A program made the position numbers and the translations under genes. A DNA stretch of 64,000 nt, from the NCBI GenBank assembly GCA_937958475.1, contig CALFXR010000221.1:6012-70011 (forward strand), in the 5' to 3' direction. Positions 46,492 through 56,718 of the stretch are shown here, piece after piece. Below the pieces are notes generated by a model. That model was not told where the DNA came from. It made no database searches and saw only the letters and a list, made by a program, of their open reading frames with translations. Source of the DNA: an uncultured Mesorhizobium sp. (GTDB taxonomy: Bacteria; Pseudomonadota; Alphaproteobacteria; Rhizobiales; Rhizobiaceae). Numbering within the stretch: position 1 is the stretch's first letter; each line of letters starts with the position of its first letter.

Positions 46492-47925
46492 ATGCCTCCC
46501 GCAAAGAAGGAAGTCCGCACGGCGAGCCGCGGAGGCCGCGCGCGTACGCCCCAATACGTCAAGAATTTCCGCGGCGTGAAGAATTGGAACGAAGCGCGAG
46601 CCTGGCTTGAGTGGCGCGGAATCGAAGACATCGAGTGCATCACCCCCGACCAGGCGGGAGTCGCGCGCGGCAAGATGATGCCGTCGAAGAAGTTCACCTC
46701 GAACACGTCGCTGGCGCTGCCGTCGGCCGTATTCATGACGACGATTTCGGGCGGCTACCCGGAGGATGGCAACGGCTTCCGCTATCCCGAGGACGACGGC
46801 GACTTGAAGATGGCGCCGGATCTTTCCACACTGTCGGAAGTACCGTGGGAGACCGACCCCACCGCGCAGGTGATCTGCGACCTCGTCCACCAGGACGGAG
46901 GCAACGTAGACTTCACACCGCGCAACCTGCTCAAGCATGTGCTCGCCGCCTATGCCGAGCGTGGCCTGAAGCCGGTGGTGGCGCCCGAGATCGAGTTCTA
47001 TCTCGTGCGAAAAAACCCGGATCCGGACTATCCCCTGACACCGCCCGTAGGCCGGTCCGGCCGGCCGATCGGCGGCGGCGCCGGTTATTCGATCGCCGGC
47101 GTCAACGAGTTCGACGAATTGATCGACGACATATACCATTTCTCCGAGCGGCAGGGGCTGGAGATCGACACGCTGATCCACGAGGAAGGCGCCGGTCAGT
47201 TGGAGATCAACCTCAGGCATGGCGATCCCGTCGAACTCGCCGACCAGGTGTTCCTGTTCAAGCGCACCATCCGCGAGGCGGCGCTGAAGCACGACACTTA
47301 CGCCACCTTCATGGCGAAGCCGATCCAGGGCCAGCCCGGTTCGGCCATGCATATCCACCAGTCGATCCTCGACAGGAAGACCGGCCGCAACATCTTCACC
47401 GCGGAAGATGGTTCCGAGACCGAGGCGTTCTTCCACTTCATCGGCGGTATGCAGAAACACGTGCCGAACGCGCTGGTGATGATGGCTCCCTATGTGAATT
47501 CTTACCGCCGCCTGACGCAGGCGGCCTCTGCGCCGGTCAACAACAAATGGGGCTACGACAACCGCACGACCGCCTTCCGCGTGCCCCGCTCCGACCCGGC
47601 CGCCCGTCGAGTCGAGAACCGCATACCGTCGTCGGACGCCAATCCCTATCTCGCGCTGGCCGCCTCGCTCGCATGCGGCCTGATCGGACTGATCAACAAG
47701 TTGCCGGCGGAAGACCCGGTGCTGACGACGGCCAATGAGGACGAGATCGACCTGCCGCGCGGCTTGCTCGAAGCCGTCGACATGTTCGAGAACGACCCGG
47801 AACTGCGCAATATGCTCGGCGACGCCTTCGTCTCCACCTATGCGGCGATCAAGAAGGCCGAGTTCGAGACCTTTATGGAGGTGATCAGCCCCTGGGAGCG
47901 GGAATTCCTGCTGTTGAACGTGTGA
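46492..47925 (+). CDS. puuA: Gamma-glutamylputrescine synthetase (glutamine synthetase family)
   Basis: 477 residues. Attaches glutamate to putrescine with ATP, the first step of the Puu pathway. Fold markers: RGKMMPSKKF, VAPEIEFYLVRKNPDPDYPL (metal ligands), GAGQLEINLRHGDPVELADQVF, GSAMHIHQSILDRKTGRNIF, NNKWGYDNRTTAFRVP and RRVENRIPSSDANPYLALA. It is followed by puuB in the same direction (94-bp gap), which supports the specific role. It differs clearly from the PuuA-like gene at 38126-39592, so the two probably have different amine substrates or control. Confidence 0.92.
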   Translation: MPPAKKEVRTASRGGRARTPQYVKNFRGVKNWNEARAWLEWRGIEDIECITPDQAGVARGKMMPSKKFTSNTSLALPSAVFMTTISGGYPEDGNGFRYPEDDGDLKMAPDLSTLSEVPWETDPTAQVICDLVHQDGGNVDFTPRNLLKHVLAAYAERGLKPVVAPEIEFYLVRKNPDPDYPLTPPVGRSGRPIGGGAGYSIAGVNEFDELIDDIYHFSERQGLEIDTLIHEEGAGQLEINLRHGDPVELADQVFLFKRTIREAALKHDTYATFMAKPIQGQPGSAMHIHQSILDRKTGRNIFTAEDGSETEAFFHFIGGMQKHVPNALVMMAPYVNSYRRLTQAASAPVNNKWGYDNRTTAFRVPRSDPAARRVENRIPSSDANPYLALAASLACGLIGLINKLPAEDPVLTTANEDEIDLPRGLLEAVDMFENDPELRNMLGDAFVSTYAAIKKAEFETFMEVISPWEREFLLLNV

Positions 47926-47930
47926 TGAAC

Positions 47931-47998
47931 CGGTCGTCGTTCGCCCATCGTCGGTCGACGCGAAATAGTGACCACAGGAATTTTCCGACCGACGACCG
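47931..47998 (+). repeat. Two mutually exclusive stems between puuA and puuB
   Basis: CGGTCGTCG (47931-47939) can pair with CGACGACCG (47990-47998), while TCGTCGGTCG (47948-47957) can pair with CGACCGACGA (47986-47995). The right arms overlap, so only one stem can form at a time. A further ACGACCGAC copy follows near 48006. Overlapping alternative stems are typical of attenuators, but may also be simple repeat spread. Confidence 0.5.
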
Positions 47999-48019
47999 CC
48001 GAGCAACGACCGACAGTCC

Positions 48020-49306
48020 ATGACCTATCTCTCCCCCATCTCCCCCGGCTTCTCCTGGTACGAGGAGACGGCCGGGCCGCGCCCGACCTATCCTTCTCTC
48101 GACGGCGATTGCACGACGGACGTCGTTGTCGTCGGGGGCGGCTTCACTGGGCTCTCCGCAGCCGTGAACCTCGCCAAGTCGGGTACCAACGTCGTGCTCA
48201 TCGAAGCTCACCGCTTCGGCGACGGCGCTTCGGGGCGCAACGGCGGACAGTTCGGCACCGGACAGCGGGCCTGGGTCGAGGAGCTCGAGGCTGAACTCGG
48301 GTTCACCCGGGCCAAGGCTCTGTTCGATCTCGCCGAAGAGGCCAAGGCCTACGTCATCGACTTCAGCGCCACGCACGGCATCGATATCGACTACGTGCCC
48401 GGGCAACTGTCCGTGGTCCACAAGAAGCGCTACCTCGACGATTACCGCCGGCACGCCGAGATCATGGCGACCCGCTTCGGCTATCCGCACATCAGCTTCA
48501 TGGACGCGACCGAGACCGCCCGACGGCTGGGATCGGACCGCTTCTTCGGTGGCAACCGCGACACCGGCACCGGGCACATCCATCCGCTGAAGCTCGTCGT
48601 CGGCACCGCCCGCGTGGCGGCCGAGGCAGGCGCCAGGCTCCACGAAATGACCAGGGCACTGAAGATCGAGTCACGCGGCGGCAAGGTCGTGGTGACGACG
48701 CCGACGGGAACGATCAGCGCTGCCAAGGGTCTGCTCGCGGTCAACGCCTATGGCGGCGACCTCGAACCGGTGAGTGCGGCACACGTCATGCCGATCGGCT
48801 CCTTCATCGGAGCGACCGTGCCGCTCGGGTCCGACAGCCCGGTCATTCCCGGCGGCGAATCGGTCGACGATTCGCGCTTTGTCGTCCGCTACTTCCGCAA
48901 GTCGAAGGACGGGCGGCTGCTGTTCGGCGGACGCGAGATCTACGCGGCGAAAGATCCGAAGGACATCCACATCCACATCCGCCGGCAGATTACGGAGATC
49001 TATCCGGCACTGAAGGATGTCGAAATCACCCATGGCTGGGGCGGCTTCGTCGGCATCACCATGCCGCGTAAGCCCTATGTTCGCGAAGTCATGCCCAACG
49101 TGATCTCGGCGGGCGGCTATTCCGGTCATGGCGTGATGCTGTCCAACTTCGTCGGCAAGCTCTACGCCGAGACCGTGGCCGGCAACCGCGACCGGCTGCG
49201 CCTGCTCGAGGACCTGAAGATACCGCCCTTCCCGGGCGGCCGACGCCTGCGCGCGCCGCTGCTGTTCCTCGCGCTCAACTGGTTCGCGCTGCGCGACCGG
49301 CTTTGA
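48020..49306 (+). CDS. puuB: Gamma-glutamylputrescine oxidase (FAD-dependent)
   Basis: 428 residues, DAO-type flavoprotein. FAD dinucleotide motif DVVVVGGGFTGLSAAVNLAKSG; ASGRNGGQFGTGQR; HIHPLKLVVGTARVAAEAG; and the C-terminal VISAGGYSGHGVMLSNFVGKLYAE. PuuB oxidises gamma-glutamylputrescine to the aldehyde with H2O2 release. Directly downstream of puuA. PuuC and PuuD, the later steps, are not in the same cluster. Confidence 0.92.
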   Translation: MTYLSPISPGFSWYEETAGPRPTYPSLDGDCTTDVVVVGGGFTGLSAAVNLAKSGTNVVLIEAHRFGDGASGRNGGQFGTGQRAWVEELEAELGFTRAKALFDLAEEAKAYVIDFSATHGIDIDYVPGQLSVVHKKRYLDDYRRHAEIMATRFGYPHISFMDATETARRLGSDRFFGGNRDTGTGHIHPLKLVVGTARVAAEAGARLHEMTRALKIESRGGKVVVTTPTGTISAAKGLLAVNAYGGDLEPVSAAHVMPIGSFIGATVPLGSDSPVIPGGESVDDSRFVVRYFRKSKDGRLLFGGREIYAAKDPKDIHIHIRRQITEIYPALKDVEITHGWGGFVGITMPRKPYVREVMPNVISAGGYSGHGVMLSNFVGKLYAETVAGNRDRLRLLEDLKIPPFPGGRRLRAPLLFLALNWFALRDRL

Positions 49307-49309
49307 CGT

Positions 49310-50500
49310 CTAGCCCTCGTCGAGATTGGGTGCCGGCTTCGGTCCGAAATAGAGCACCAGCGAGCCGAGTACGGCGGCGGCGAACGAACCGCTGAGAATG
49401 CCGATCTTGACCTCTTCCTGCAGAGTTTCGTTGCCGGCGAAGGCGAGCAGGCCGATGAACAGGCTCATCGTGAAGCCGATGCCGCAGAGCAGCGCGACGC
49501 CGAGCAGGTGGCTCCAGCCGGAGTTCGCCGGCATCGCCGCAAAGCCGGTGCGGATCGCCACATAGGCGGTGCCGAAGACACCGATCAGCTTGCCGAAGAC
49601 CAGCCCGAAGGCAACGCCCAGCGTCAGCGGTTCGACCAGGGCTCCCAGCGTCATGCCCGCGAAGGAGACCCCGGCGTTGGCGAAGCCGAAGATCGGGATG
49701 ACGACAAACGGCACGAAACCGTGGAGCAGGTGCTCGAGCCGGTGCAGCGGCGACGCCTCGAGGTCGTGGGCGATGCCGGGCGCACGGCGAAGCGGGATGG
49801 TCAGCGCCAGCGCGACCCCGGCGAGCGTCGCATGCACGCCCGACTTCAGCACCACGAACCACAGGACCGCGCCGATCGCCAGATAGAGCCAGAGCCTCGT
49901 CACGCCGAACCTGTTCATCGCGGTCAGGAGGACCAGGATCGCCACCGCCGCCCCGAGATAGGCGAGCGACAGGCCGCTCGTGTAGAACAGCGCGATGATG
50001 ATGACCGCGCCGAGATCGTCGATGATGGCGAGCGCGGTGAGGAAGACCTTCAGCGCCGCCGGGACGCGATTGCCGAGCAGCGACAGCACGCCGAGTGCGA
50101 ACGCGATGTCGGTCGCCGTCGGGATCGCCCAGCCGCGGATCGTCTCCGGGTGGTCGTAGTTGAGCGCGACATAGATGAGCGCCGGCACCACCATGCCGCC
50201 GGCGGCCGCGACGCCCGGCAGGATTCGCCGCGGCCATGTCGACAACTGGCCGTCGAGCATCTCGCGTTTGATCTCGGCGCCGACCAGCAGGAAGAAGATC
50301 GCCATCAGCCCGTCGTTGATCCAGTGCGACAGGCTGAGCGGGCCGACATAGGCGTGAAGGGCATCGAAGTAATAGGCGGACAGCGGCGAGTTCGCCACAA
50401 GGAGCGCGGCCACCGCCGCGGCCATCAGGACGAGGCCGCCTGACGCCTCGCTGTCGATGAACTCCCTGAATATGGAAACCTGGCGGCGCTCAGTCGTCAT
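49310..50500 (-). CDS. nhaA: Na+/H+ antiporter NhaA
   Basis: 396 residues, about 12 transmembrane helices. Full family pattern: [65 protein letters not shown] (with the paired Asp region [18 protein letters not shown] that carries the ion-binding aspartates), [12 protein letters not shown], and [18 protein letters not shown]. Exchanges two H+ for one Na+ to keep sodium and pH balance. It ends three bases from the convergent puuB stop. Confidence 0.96.
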   Translation of the reverse strand: MTTERRQVSIFREFIDSEASGGLVLMAAAVAALLVANSPLSAYYFDALHAYVGPLSLSHWINDGLMAIFFLLVGAEIKREMLDGQLSTWPRRILPGVAAAGGMVVPALIYVALNYDHPETIRGWAIPTATDIAFALGVLSLLGNRVPAALKVFLTALAIIDDLGAVIIIALFYTSGLSLAYLGAAVAILVLLTAMNRFGVTRLWLYLAIGAVLWFVVLKSGVHATLAGVALALTIPLRRAPGIAHDLEASPLHRLEHLLHGFVPFVVIPIFGFANAGVSFAGMTLGALVEPLTLGVAFGLVFGKLIGVFGTAYVAIRTGFAAMPANSGWSHLLGVALLCGIGFTMSLFIGLLAFAGNETLQEEVKIGILSGSFAAAVLGSLVLYFGPKPAPNLDEG

Positions 50501-50645
50501 GTCCGGTCCTTCTTGCTGCCTGGGCCGAAGTGGCGTTGATTGTCGTCAGGCGGAAGATGGCGCCCGATCGAAAGATGTCGCGGTGAGCATATCGTCGCAG
50601 CGCGCCGATACGTCAGGGGTATTCTAGGGCCCGGGAAGCTCAGGT

Positions 50646-51770
50646 CTACAATTTCCGCACGATCACGCTTCCCGCCGAATAGCCGGCGCCGAACGAGCAG
50701 ATGATGCCGAGGCTACCGGCCGGGAGATCGTCGGAGTAGCAGGAAAAGGCTATGATAGAGCCGGCCGACGAGGTGTTGGCGTATTCCTGCAGCACGTTGG
50801 GCTGCTCGGAGCGCGCCGGCTCGCGGCCGAGAACGCGATGCCCGATCAGGTCGTTCATGCCCTTGTTCGCCTGGTGCAGCCAGAGTCGCGACAGATCCCC
50901 GGCGGCCAGCCCCTCGGCGGCGAGATGGCCCTGGATCAGATCGACGACGATCGGCACGACCTGCTTGAACACCTTGCGGCCTTCCTGGTGGAACTGCATG
51001 TCGCGGCGGTCGGCCATGTGGCCTTCGCGCGTGCGCCTGAGGAAACCGTTGTTGTTGCGGATGTTGTTGGAGAACTCGGTCACGCAGCGCGTCGACACGA
51101 CCTCGTAGGCGTTGTCGGCATGAGCCTCCTCGAGCCGCTGCACGACAACGGCCGTACACACGTCGCCGAAGATGAAATGGCAATCGCGGTCCCGCCATTC
51201 CTGGTGGCCGGAGGTGATCTCGGGATTGACCATCAGCACGGCGCGCGCCGAGCCGCAGCGGATCATGTCGGCGGCGAGCTGGATACCGAAGGTCGCCGAC
51301 GAGCAGGCGACGTTCATGTCGAAGGCGAAGCCTGAAATTCCCAGCGCCTGCTGCACCTCGATGGCGATCGCCGGATAGGGCCGCTCGTGGTTCGAGGCCG
51401 CGCAGATGACGCAGTCGATATCGCCAGCCGTCACGCCGGCGCGGCGCATCGCCTCGTCGGCCGCCTTGACCGAGATCTCGGCCATGATCGACAACTCCTC
51501 CTCGGCGCGTTCGGGAAGGACGGGATGCATGATGCCGGGATCGAGGATGCCGTACTTGTTGACGACGTGCCGGCGCTCGATGCCGGACGCCTTGACGATG
51601 AACTCCTCCGACGAGGTCGGCAGCGGCTCGCGTTCGCCCGCCGCGATCGCTTCGACGTGCAACGCGTTCTGGCGATGGGCGTATTCGTTGTACGACGCCA
51701 CCAGTTCGGCGTTGGAAATGACCTCGTCCGGCGTGAAGATGCCGGTGCCGGTGATGGCGACCCTGTGCAT
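50646..51770 (-). CDS. Beta-ketoacyl-ACP synthase III family protein
   Basis: 374 residues, thiolase fold. Catalytic triad visible: MNVACSSATFGIQ (Cys), LHQANKGMNDLIG (His) and EYANTSSAGS (Asn). It is longer than house-keeping FabH (about 320), with an insert at about residues 25-75 (YNEYAHRQNALHVEAIAAGE, SEEFIVKASGIERRHV), and fits the FabH-like KAS III subgroup. It may prime a special acyl chain rather than normal fatty acid synthesis. Start MHRVAITGTGIFTP at 51770. It follows the SDR gene by about 110 bp on the same strand. Confidence 0.85.
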   Translation of the reverse strand: MHRVAITGTGIFTPDEVISNAELVASYNEYAHRQNALHVEAIAAGEREPLPTSSEEFIVKASGIERRHVVNKYGILDPGIMHPVLPERAEEELSIMAEISVKAADEAMRRAGVTAGDIDCVICAASNHERPYPAIAIEVQQALGISGFAFDMNVACSSATFGIQLAADMIRCGSARAVLMVNPEITSGHQEWRDRDCHFIFGDVCTAVVVQRLEEAHADNAYEVVSTRCVTEFSNNIRNNNGFLRRTREGHMADRRDMQFHQEGRKVFKQVVPIVVDLIQGHLAAEGLAAGDLSRLWLHQANKGMNDLIGHRVLGREPARSEQPNVLQEYANTSSAGSIIAFSCYSDDLPAGSLGIICSFGAGYSAGSVIVRKL

Positions 51771-51882
51771 GGCGTTTCCGTATTGTTTTTCTGCACGCAT
51801 GCAATAGGGCCGGCCGTGTGCCGGTCAAGCGCCATCCTGAATGAAACGCCGGCTTACGGCCCGAATCCGGTCGGATTTGGCC

Positions 51883-52632
51883 TCAGATGCAGCGCCCGCC
51901 GTCGACTTCCAGCGCGACGCCGGTGATGAACTCGGCTTCATCGGAGGCGAGCCACAGCGCGGCGTTGGCGATGTCGAGCGGCGTCGACAGGCGGCCGAGC
52001 GGGATGGAGGCGCGGAAGACGGCGCGACGCTCGGGCGTATCCTCGCCCATGAACTGTGCCAGCATGCCGGTCTCGCCCGCCACGGGACACAGGCAGTTGA
52101 CGCGGATTTTCTTCGGTGCCAGTTCGACCGCCATCGACTTCGTCGCCGTGATCGCCCAGCCCTTCGAGGCGTTGTACCAGGTCAGGCCCGGGCGCGGTCG
52201 CAAGCCTGCCGTCGACGCGGTGGTGATGATGGCCCCGCCGCCTTGGCGCTCCATGATCGGAACGACGTAGAGCGAGGAATAGTAGATCGCCTTCATGTTG
52301 ACGGCGGCAATCAGGTCGAACGTGTCCTCGTCGACGCCGAGCATGTCGCCGTTGCGGTGGGTGAAACCGGCATTGTTGACCATGATGTCGATGCGGCCGA
52401 ATGCGTCCATCGCCGCGGCGACCATCGCCTCGACCTCGGGACGCTGCGAGACGTCGGTGCCGACGGCGATCGCCTGGCTGCCGATCTCGCCAGCGACCCT
52501 CTCCGCGCCCTTGGCGTTGAGGTCGGCCGCGACGACGCGCGCGCCTTCCTCGGCGAAGCGCTTCGCCATTCCTTCGCCGAAGCCCGACGCCGCGCCGGTA
52601 ATCACCGCAACCTTGCCTGTCAGACGTGCCAT
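51883..52632 (-). CDS. Short-chain dehydrogenase/reductase
   Basis: 249 residues, classical SDR: TGAASGFGEGMAKRF (cofactor Gly motif), ADLNAKG (Asp after strand 2, favours NAD), NNAG, catalytic Ser in TTASTAG and YNASKG (Tyr, Lys), and PVAGETGML. Similar proteins are annotated as glucose 1-dehydrogenase or 3-oxoacyl reductase. Located 37 bp after the aldehyde dehydrogenase gene on the same strand, so the two likely act in one oxidation pathway; substrate unknown. Confidence 0.88.
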   Translation of the reverse strand: MARLTGKVAVITGAASGFGEGMAKRFAEEGARVVAADLNAKGAERVAGEIGSQAIAVGTDVSQRPEVEAMVAAAMDAFGRIDIMVNNAGFTHRNGDMLGVDEDTFDLIAAVNMKAIYYSSLYVVPIMERQGGGAIITTASTAGLRPRPGLTWYNASKGWAITATKSMAVELAPKKIRVNCLCPVAGETGMLAQFMGEDTPERRAVFRASIPLGRLSTPLDIANAALWLASDEAEFITGVALEVDGGRCI

Positions 52633-52669
52633 TCCAATCCTGCTCCCTTTTCAATTCCCAGCGGCGCTG

Positions 52670-54145
52670 TCAGCCGTGATTGAACACGACCGTCTTCGTC
52701 GCGCTCATGTCGTAGAGCGCCTCGAAGCCCTTCTCGCGGCCGTGACCCGATTTCTTGAAGCCGCCGAAGGGCAGCTCGATGCCGCCGCCGGCGCCATACC
52801 CGTTGACGAACACCTGGCCGGCGCGGACGCGCTTGGCGACGCGGTGCTGGCGCCCGCCGTCCCTGGTCCACACGCTGGCAACCAGACCGAACTCGCTGTC
52901 GTTGGCCAGCCGCACCGCCTCTTCCTCGCCGTCGAAGGGGAAGAGTGCCAGCACGGGGCCGAACACCTCCTCGCGCGCCACAGCGGCCGCGGGGTCGACC
53001 GACCCGAACAGGACCGGCGCCTGGTAGAAGCCGCCCGCCGGCGCGTCGGGATGCACCGAGCCGCGGGCCAGGACGGGGATGCCCGCCTCTTCCGCCGCCG
53101 CGATCATGCCCGCGACACGGTCGCGCTGCTTCGAATTGATCAGTGCGCCGAGATCGAGGTCGGCGTCGTGCGGACCGGCGACGAGCGCGGAGAAACGCTC
53201 GGCGAGCGCCGCCGCGACACGGTCGTAGACCGGCCGCTCGATCAGGATGCGGCTGCCGGCCGAGCAGGTCTGCCCGCCGTTCTGGATGATGGCGTTGACG
53301 AGGACGGGGATCGCCTTGTCGAGTTCGGCGTCGGCGAAGACGATCTGCGGCGACTTGCCGCCGAGTTCCATGGTGACGCCACGGTTGTTGACTGCCGCAG
53401 CCTGCTGGATCGCGGTGCCCGTGAGCGGCGAACCCGTGAAGGTGACGTAGTCGACGAGCGGATGTCCCGACAATGCGGCGCCCGCCGTTCGGCCGTAGCC
53501 GGTGACGACGTTGAACACGCCTTCAGGGATGCCGGCCTCAAGCGCGAGTTCGGCGATGCGGATGGCGGACAGCGAAGCGTCCTCGGCGGGCTTCGCCACC
53601 AGCGTGTTGCCCATGGCCAGCGCCGCGCCGGCGACGCGGGCGAGGATTTGCAGCGGATAGTTCCACGGGATGATGCCGGCGACGACGCCGTGCGGCTCGC
53701 GCAGCGTCATCGCGGTATACCCTTCGAGAAAAGGGATCGTGTCACCGTGAATCTTGTCGCCGGCGCCGCCGTAGAACTCGTAGTAGCGCATGGTCGCCGT
53801 GATGTCGGCCTTGCCCTGGCGAACGGGCTTGCCCGTGTCCCGCGATTCCAGCGCCGCCAGTTCCTCGCCGTTGGCCTCGACGAGCTGGTAGAGCTTTGTC
53901 AGGCGCCGGCCGCGCTCGACGGCCGGCATGCGGCCCCACGGCCCCACGTCGAAGGCGCGGCGCGCCGCCTTCACGGCGCGGTCCACGTCGGCGGCGCTCG
54001 AGGAGGGGATGGAGGCGAAGGCGACGCCGTCCGAAGGCGACACGACCTCGATCCGTTCGCCGGAAAGCGCGTCCGCCGGCTTGCCGTCTATGACCTGCAT
54101 GAAGGCCCTGCCTTCGGCCACGGTACGGGACAGATGCTTGCCCAT
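52670..54145 (-). CDS. Aldehyde dehydrogenase family protein
   Basis: 491 residues. NAD(P)-binding IIPWNYPLQILARVAGAALA, GSPLTGTAIQQAAA, general base Glu in MELGGKSPQIVF, nucleophile Cys in NGGQTCSAGSRI, and EEVFGPVLALFPF. Most like betaine-aldehyde/gamma-aminobutyraldehyde dehydrogenases. The window's missing PuuC step could be met by such an enzyme, but its place beside an SDR and a KAS III enzyme does not specially support that. AGGAGAT stands before the ATG at 54145. Confidence 0.9.
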   Translation of the reverse strand: MGKHLSRTVAEGRAFMQVIDGKPADALSGERIEVVSPSDGVAFASIPSSSAADVDRAVKAARRAFDVGPWGRMPAVERGRRLTKLYQLVEANGEELAALESRDTGKPVRQGKADITATMRYYEFYGGAGDKIHGDTIPFLEGYTAMTLREPHGVVAGIIPWNYPLQILARVAGAALAMGNTLVAKPAEDASLSAIRIAELALEAGIPEGVFNVVTGYGRTAGAALSGHPLVDYVTFTGSPLTGTAIQQAAAVNNRGVTMELGGKSPQIVFADAELDKAIPVLVNAIIQNGGQTCSAGSRILIERPVYDRVAAALAERFSALVAGPHDADLDLGALINSKQRDRVAGMIAAAEEAGIPVLARGSVHPDAPAGGFYQAPVLFGSVDPAAAVAREEVFGPVLALFPFDGEEEAVRLANDSEFGLVASVWTRDGGRQHRVAKRVRAGQVFVNGYGAGGGIELPFGGFKKSGHGREKGFEALYDMSATKTVVFNHG

Positions 54146-54297
54146 CGCAATCTCCTCTTCTTTCGCAGCGCGATACGGCTATGCTGCAAGCGCGAACGAT
54201 CGGTCGGCCGCGACACGGACTGCTAGTCGGATGCGCGGCCCGCGATAAGGTCCAGTATCAAGGGCAAGGATGTGACACCATGGCTATAGCCTTTTTA

Positions 54298-54305
54298 AAT
54301 CGATT
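54298..54305. promoter_or_regulatory. AATCGATT palindrome upstream of zwf
   Basis: AATCGATT in an AT-rich stretch (54290-54315), 49 bp before zwf. A CG-centred 8-bp palindrome resembles the core of LacI-family operators, but it is short and may be chance. No other signal is assigned in the 208-bp region before zwf. Confidence 0.25.
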
Positions 54306-54353
54306 AGATTATATCGGACCGCGCTAGACGGACGACGCCGGATCGGAACATTT

Positions 54354-55826
<1,473 letters not shown>

Positions 55827-55956
55827 GGGACCGGGTGATGCCTCTCGCGCATTTCCCGACATGTCGCCTCGATAGTCCTCGCACGTGCTTTGCATGGTCG
55901 CCGTCATCCGCTGGAGGGGCAGGATACGGCGCAGCGACCGGGACGGGGATGCGAAC

Positions 55957-56658
55957 ATGAATGCGGCCACACACCCCGACTGGCATGTCTTCGCGTCGCC
56001 CGGGATACTTGCCGACCACCTGGCCGACGCGGTGGCGGTCGAGCTGGCAGGCGCCATCGTTCGGCGGGGCGTGGCATTCCTTGCCTTGTCGGGAGGCACG
56101 ACACCAAAACGGTTCCTCTCCGCGTTGTCCAGGAGGAGTCTGGAGTGGCGCCAGGTGACTGTGACGCTGGTCGACGAGCGCTTCGTTCCGGAGAGTTCGA
56201 CACGCTCGAACGCTGCGCTCGTGCGCTCGACGTTGCTTACGGGTGCGGCAGCGGCGGCGCGCTTTGTTCCCCTGTATAGTCCGGCAGCCGACGTCGAGGC
56301 AGCGGCAGGCCTTGCCGATGCGGCACTCGCCGCCCTTCCCTGGCCGCTCGATGCCGCCGTTCTCGGGATGGGAACGGACGGCCACACGGCCTCGTTCTTC
56401 CCGGATGCGACGGAGCCGGCGGCGTTCGATCCCGCAAATCCCGCCGCCGTCGCGGCCGTTCACGCCGAAAGCGCGGGCGAGGCTCGTCTGACCCTCACCT
56501 TGCCCAGGCTCGCCGAAGCCCGCTTCGTCGCGCTGCACATCGAGGGCGCGGAGAAGCGCGCCGTACTGGAGAAGGCCCTGTCGACTGCGCCGGCTCTGCC
56601 GGTGCGCCGGGTATTCGACCATGCCGTAGTTCCCGTCCAGGTCTATTGGGCGCCCTGA
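55957..56658 (+). CDS. pgl: 6-phosphogluconolactonase
   Basis: 233 residues. Hydrolyses 6-phosphogluconolactone. GLD/NagB-like fold: FLALSGGTTPKRFLSALSR, VTLVDERFVPESSTRSNAALVRSTLL, and AAVLGMGTDGHTASFFPDA with the catalytic His. Start MNAATHPDWH at 55957; the extra upstream frame is Arg-rich. Between zwf and edd on the same strand. Confidence 0.94.
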   Translation: MNAATHPDWHVFASPGILADHLADAVAVELAGAIVRRGVAFLALSGGTTPKRFLSALSRRSLEWRQVTVTLVDERFVPESSTRSNAALVRSTLLTGAAAAARFVPLYSPAADVEAAAGLADAALAALPWPLDAAVLGMGTDGHTASFFPDATEPAAFDPANPAAVAAVHAESAGEARLTLTLPRLAEARFVALHIEGAEKRAVLEKALSTAPALPVRRVFDHAVVPVQVYWAP

Positions 56659-56718
56659 AGCCAAAGCCGGCAGACGGCTTGCGCCGTCGCCTCGGCCGGA
56701 TCGGAAAGGAGAGAGACG

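Noticed and set aside
46441..48021. 526-codon open frame opposite puuA
   Set aside because: His/Arg/Val-rich shadow without domains; puuA on the other strand is certain.
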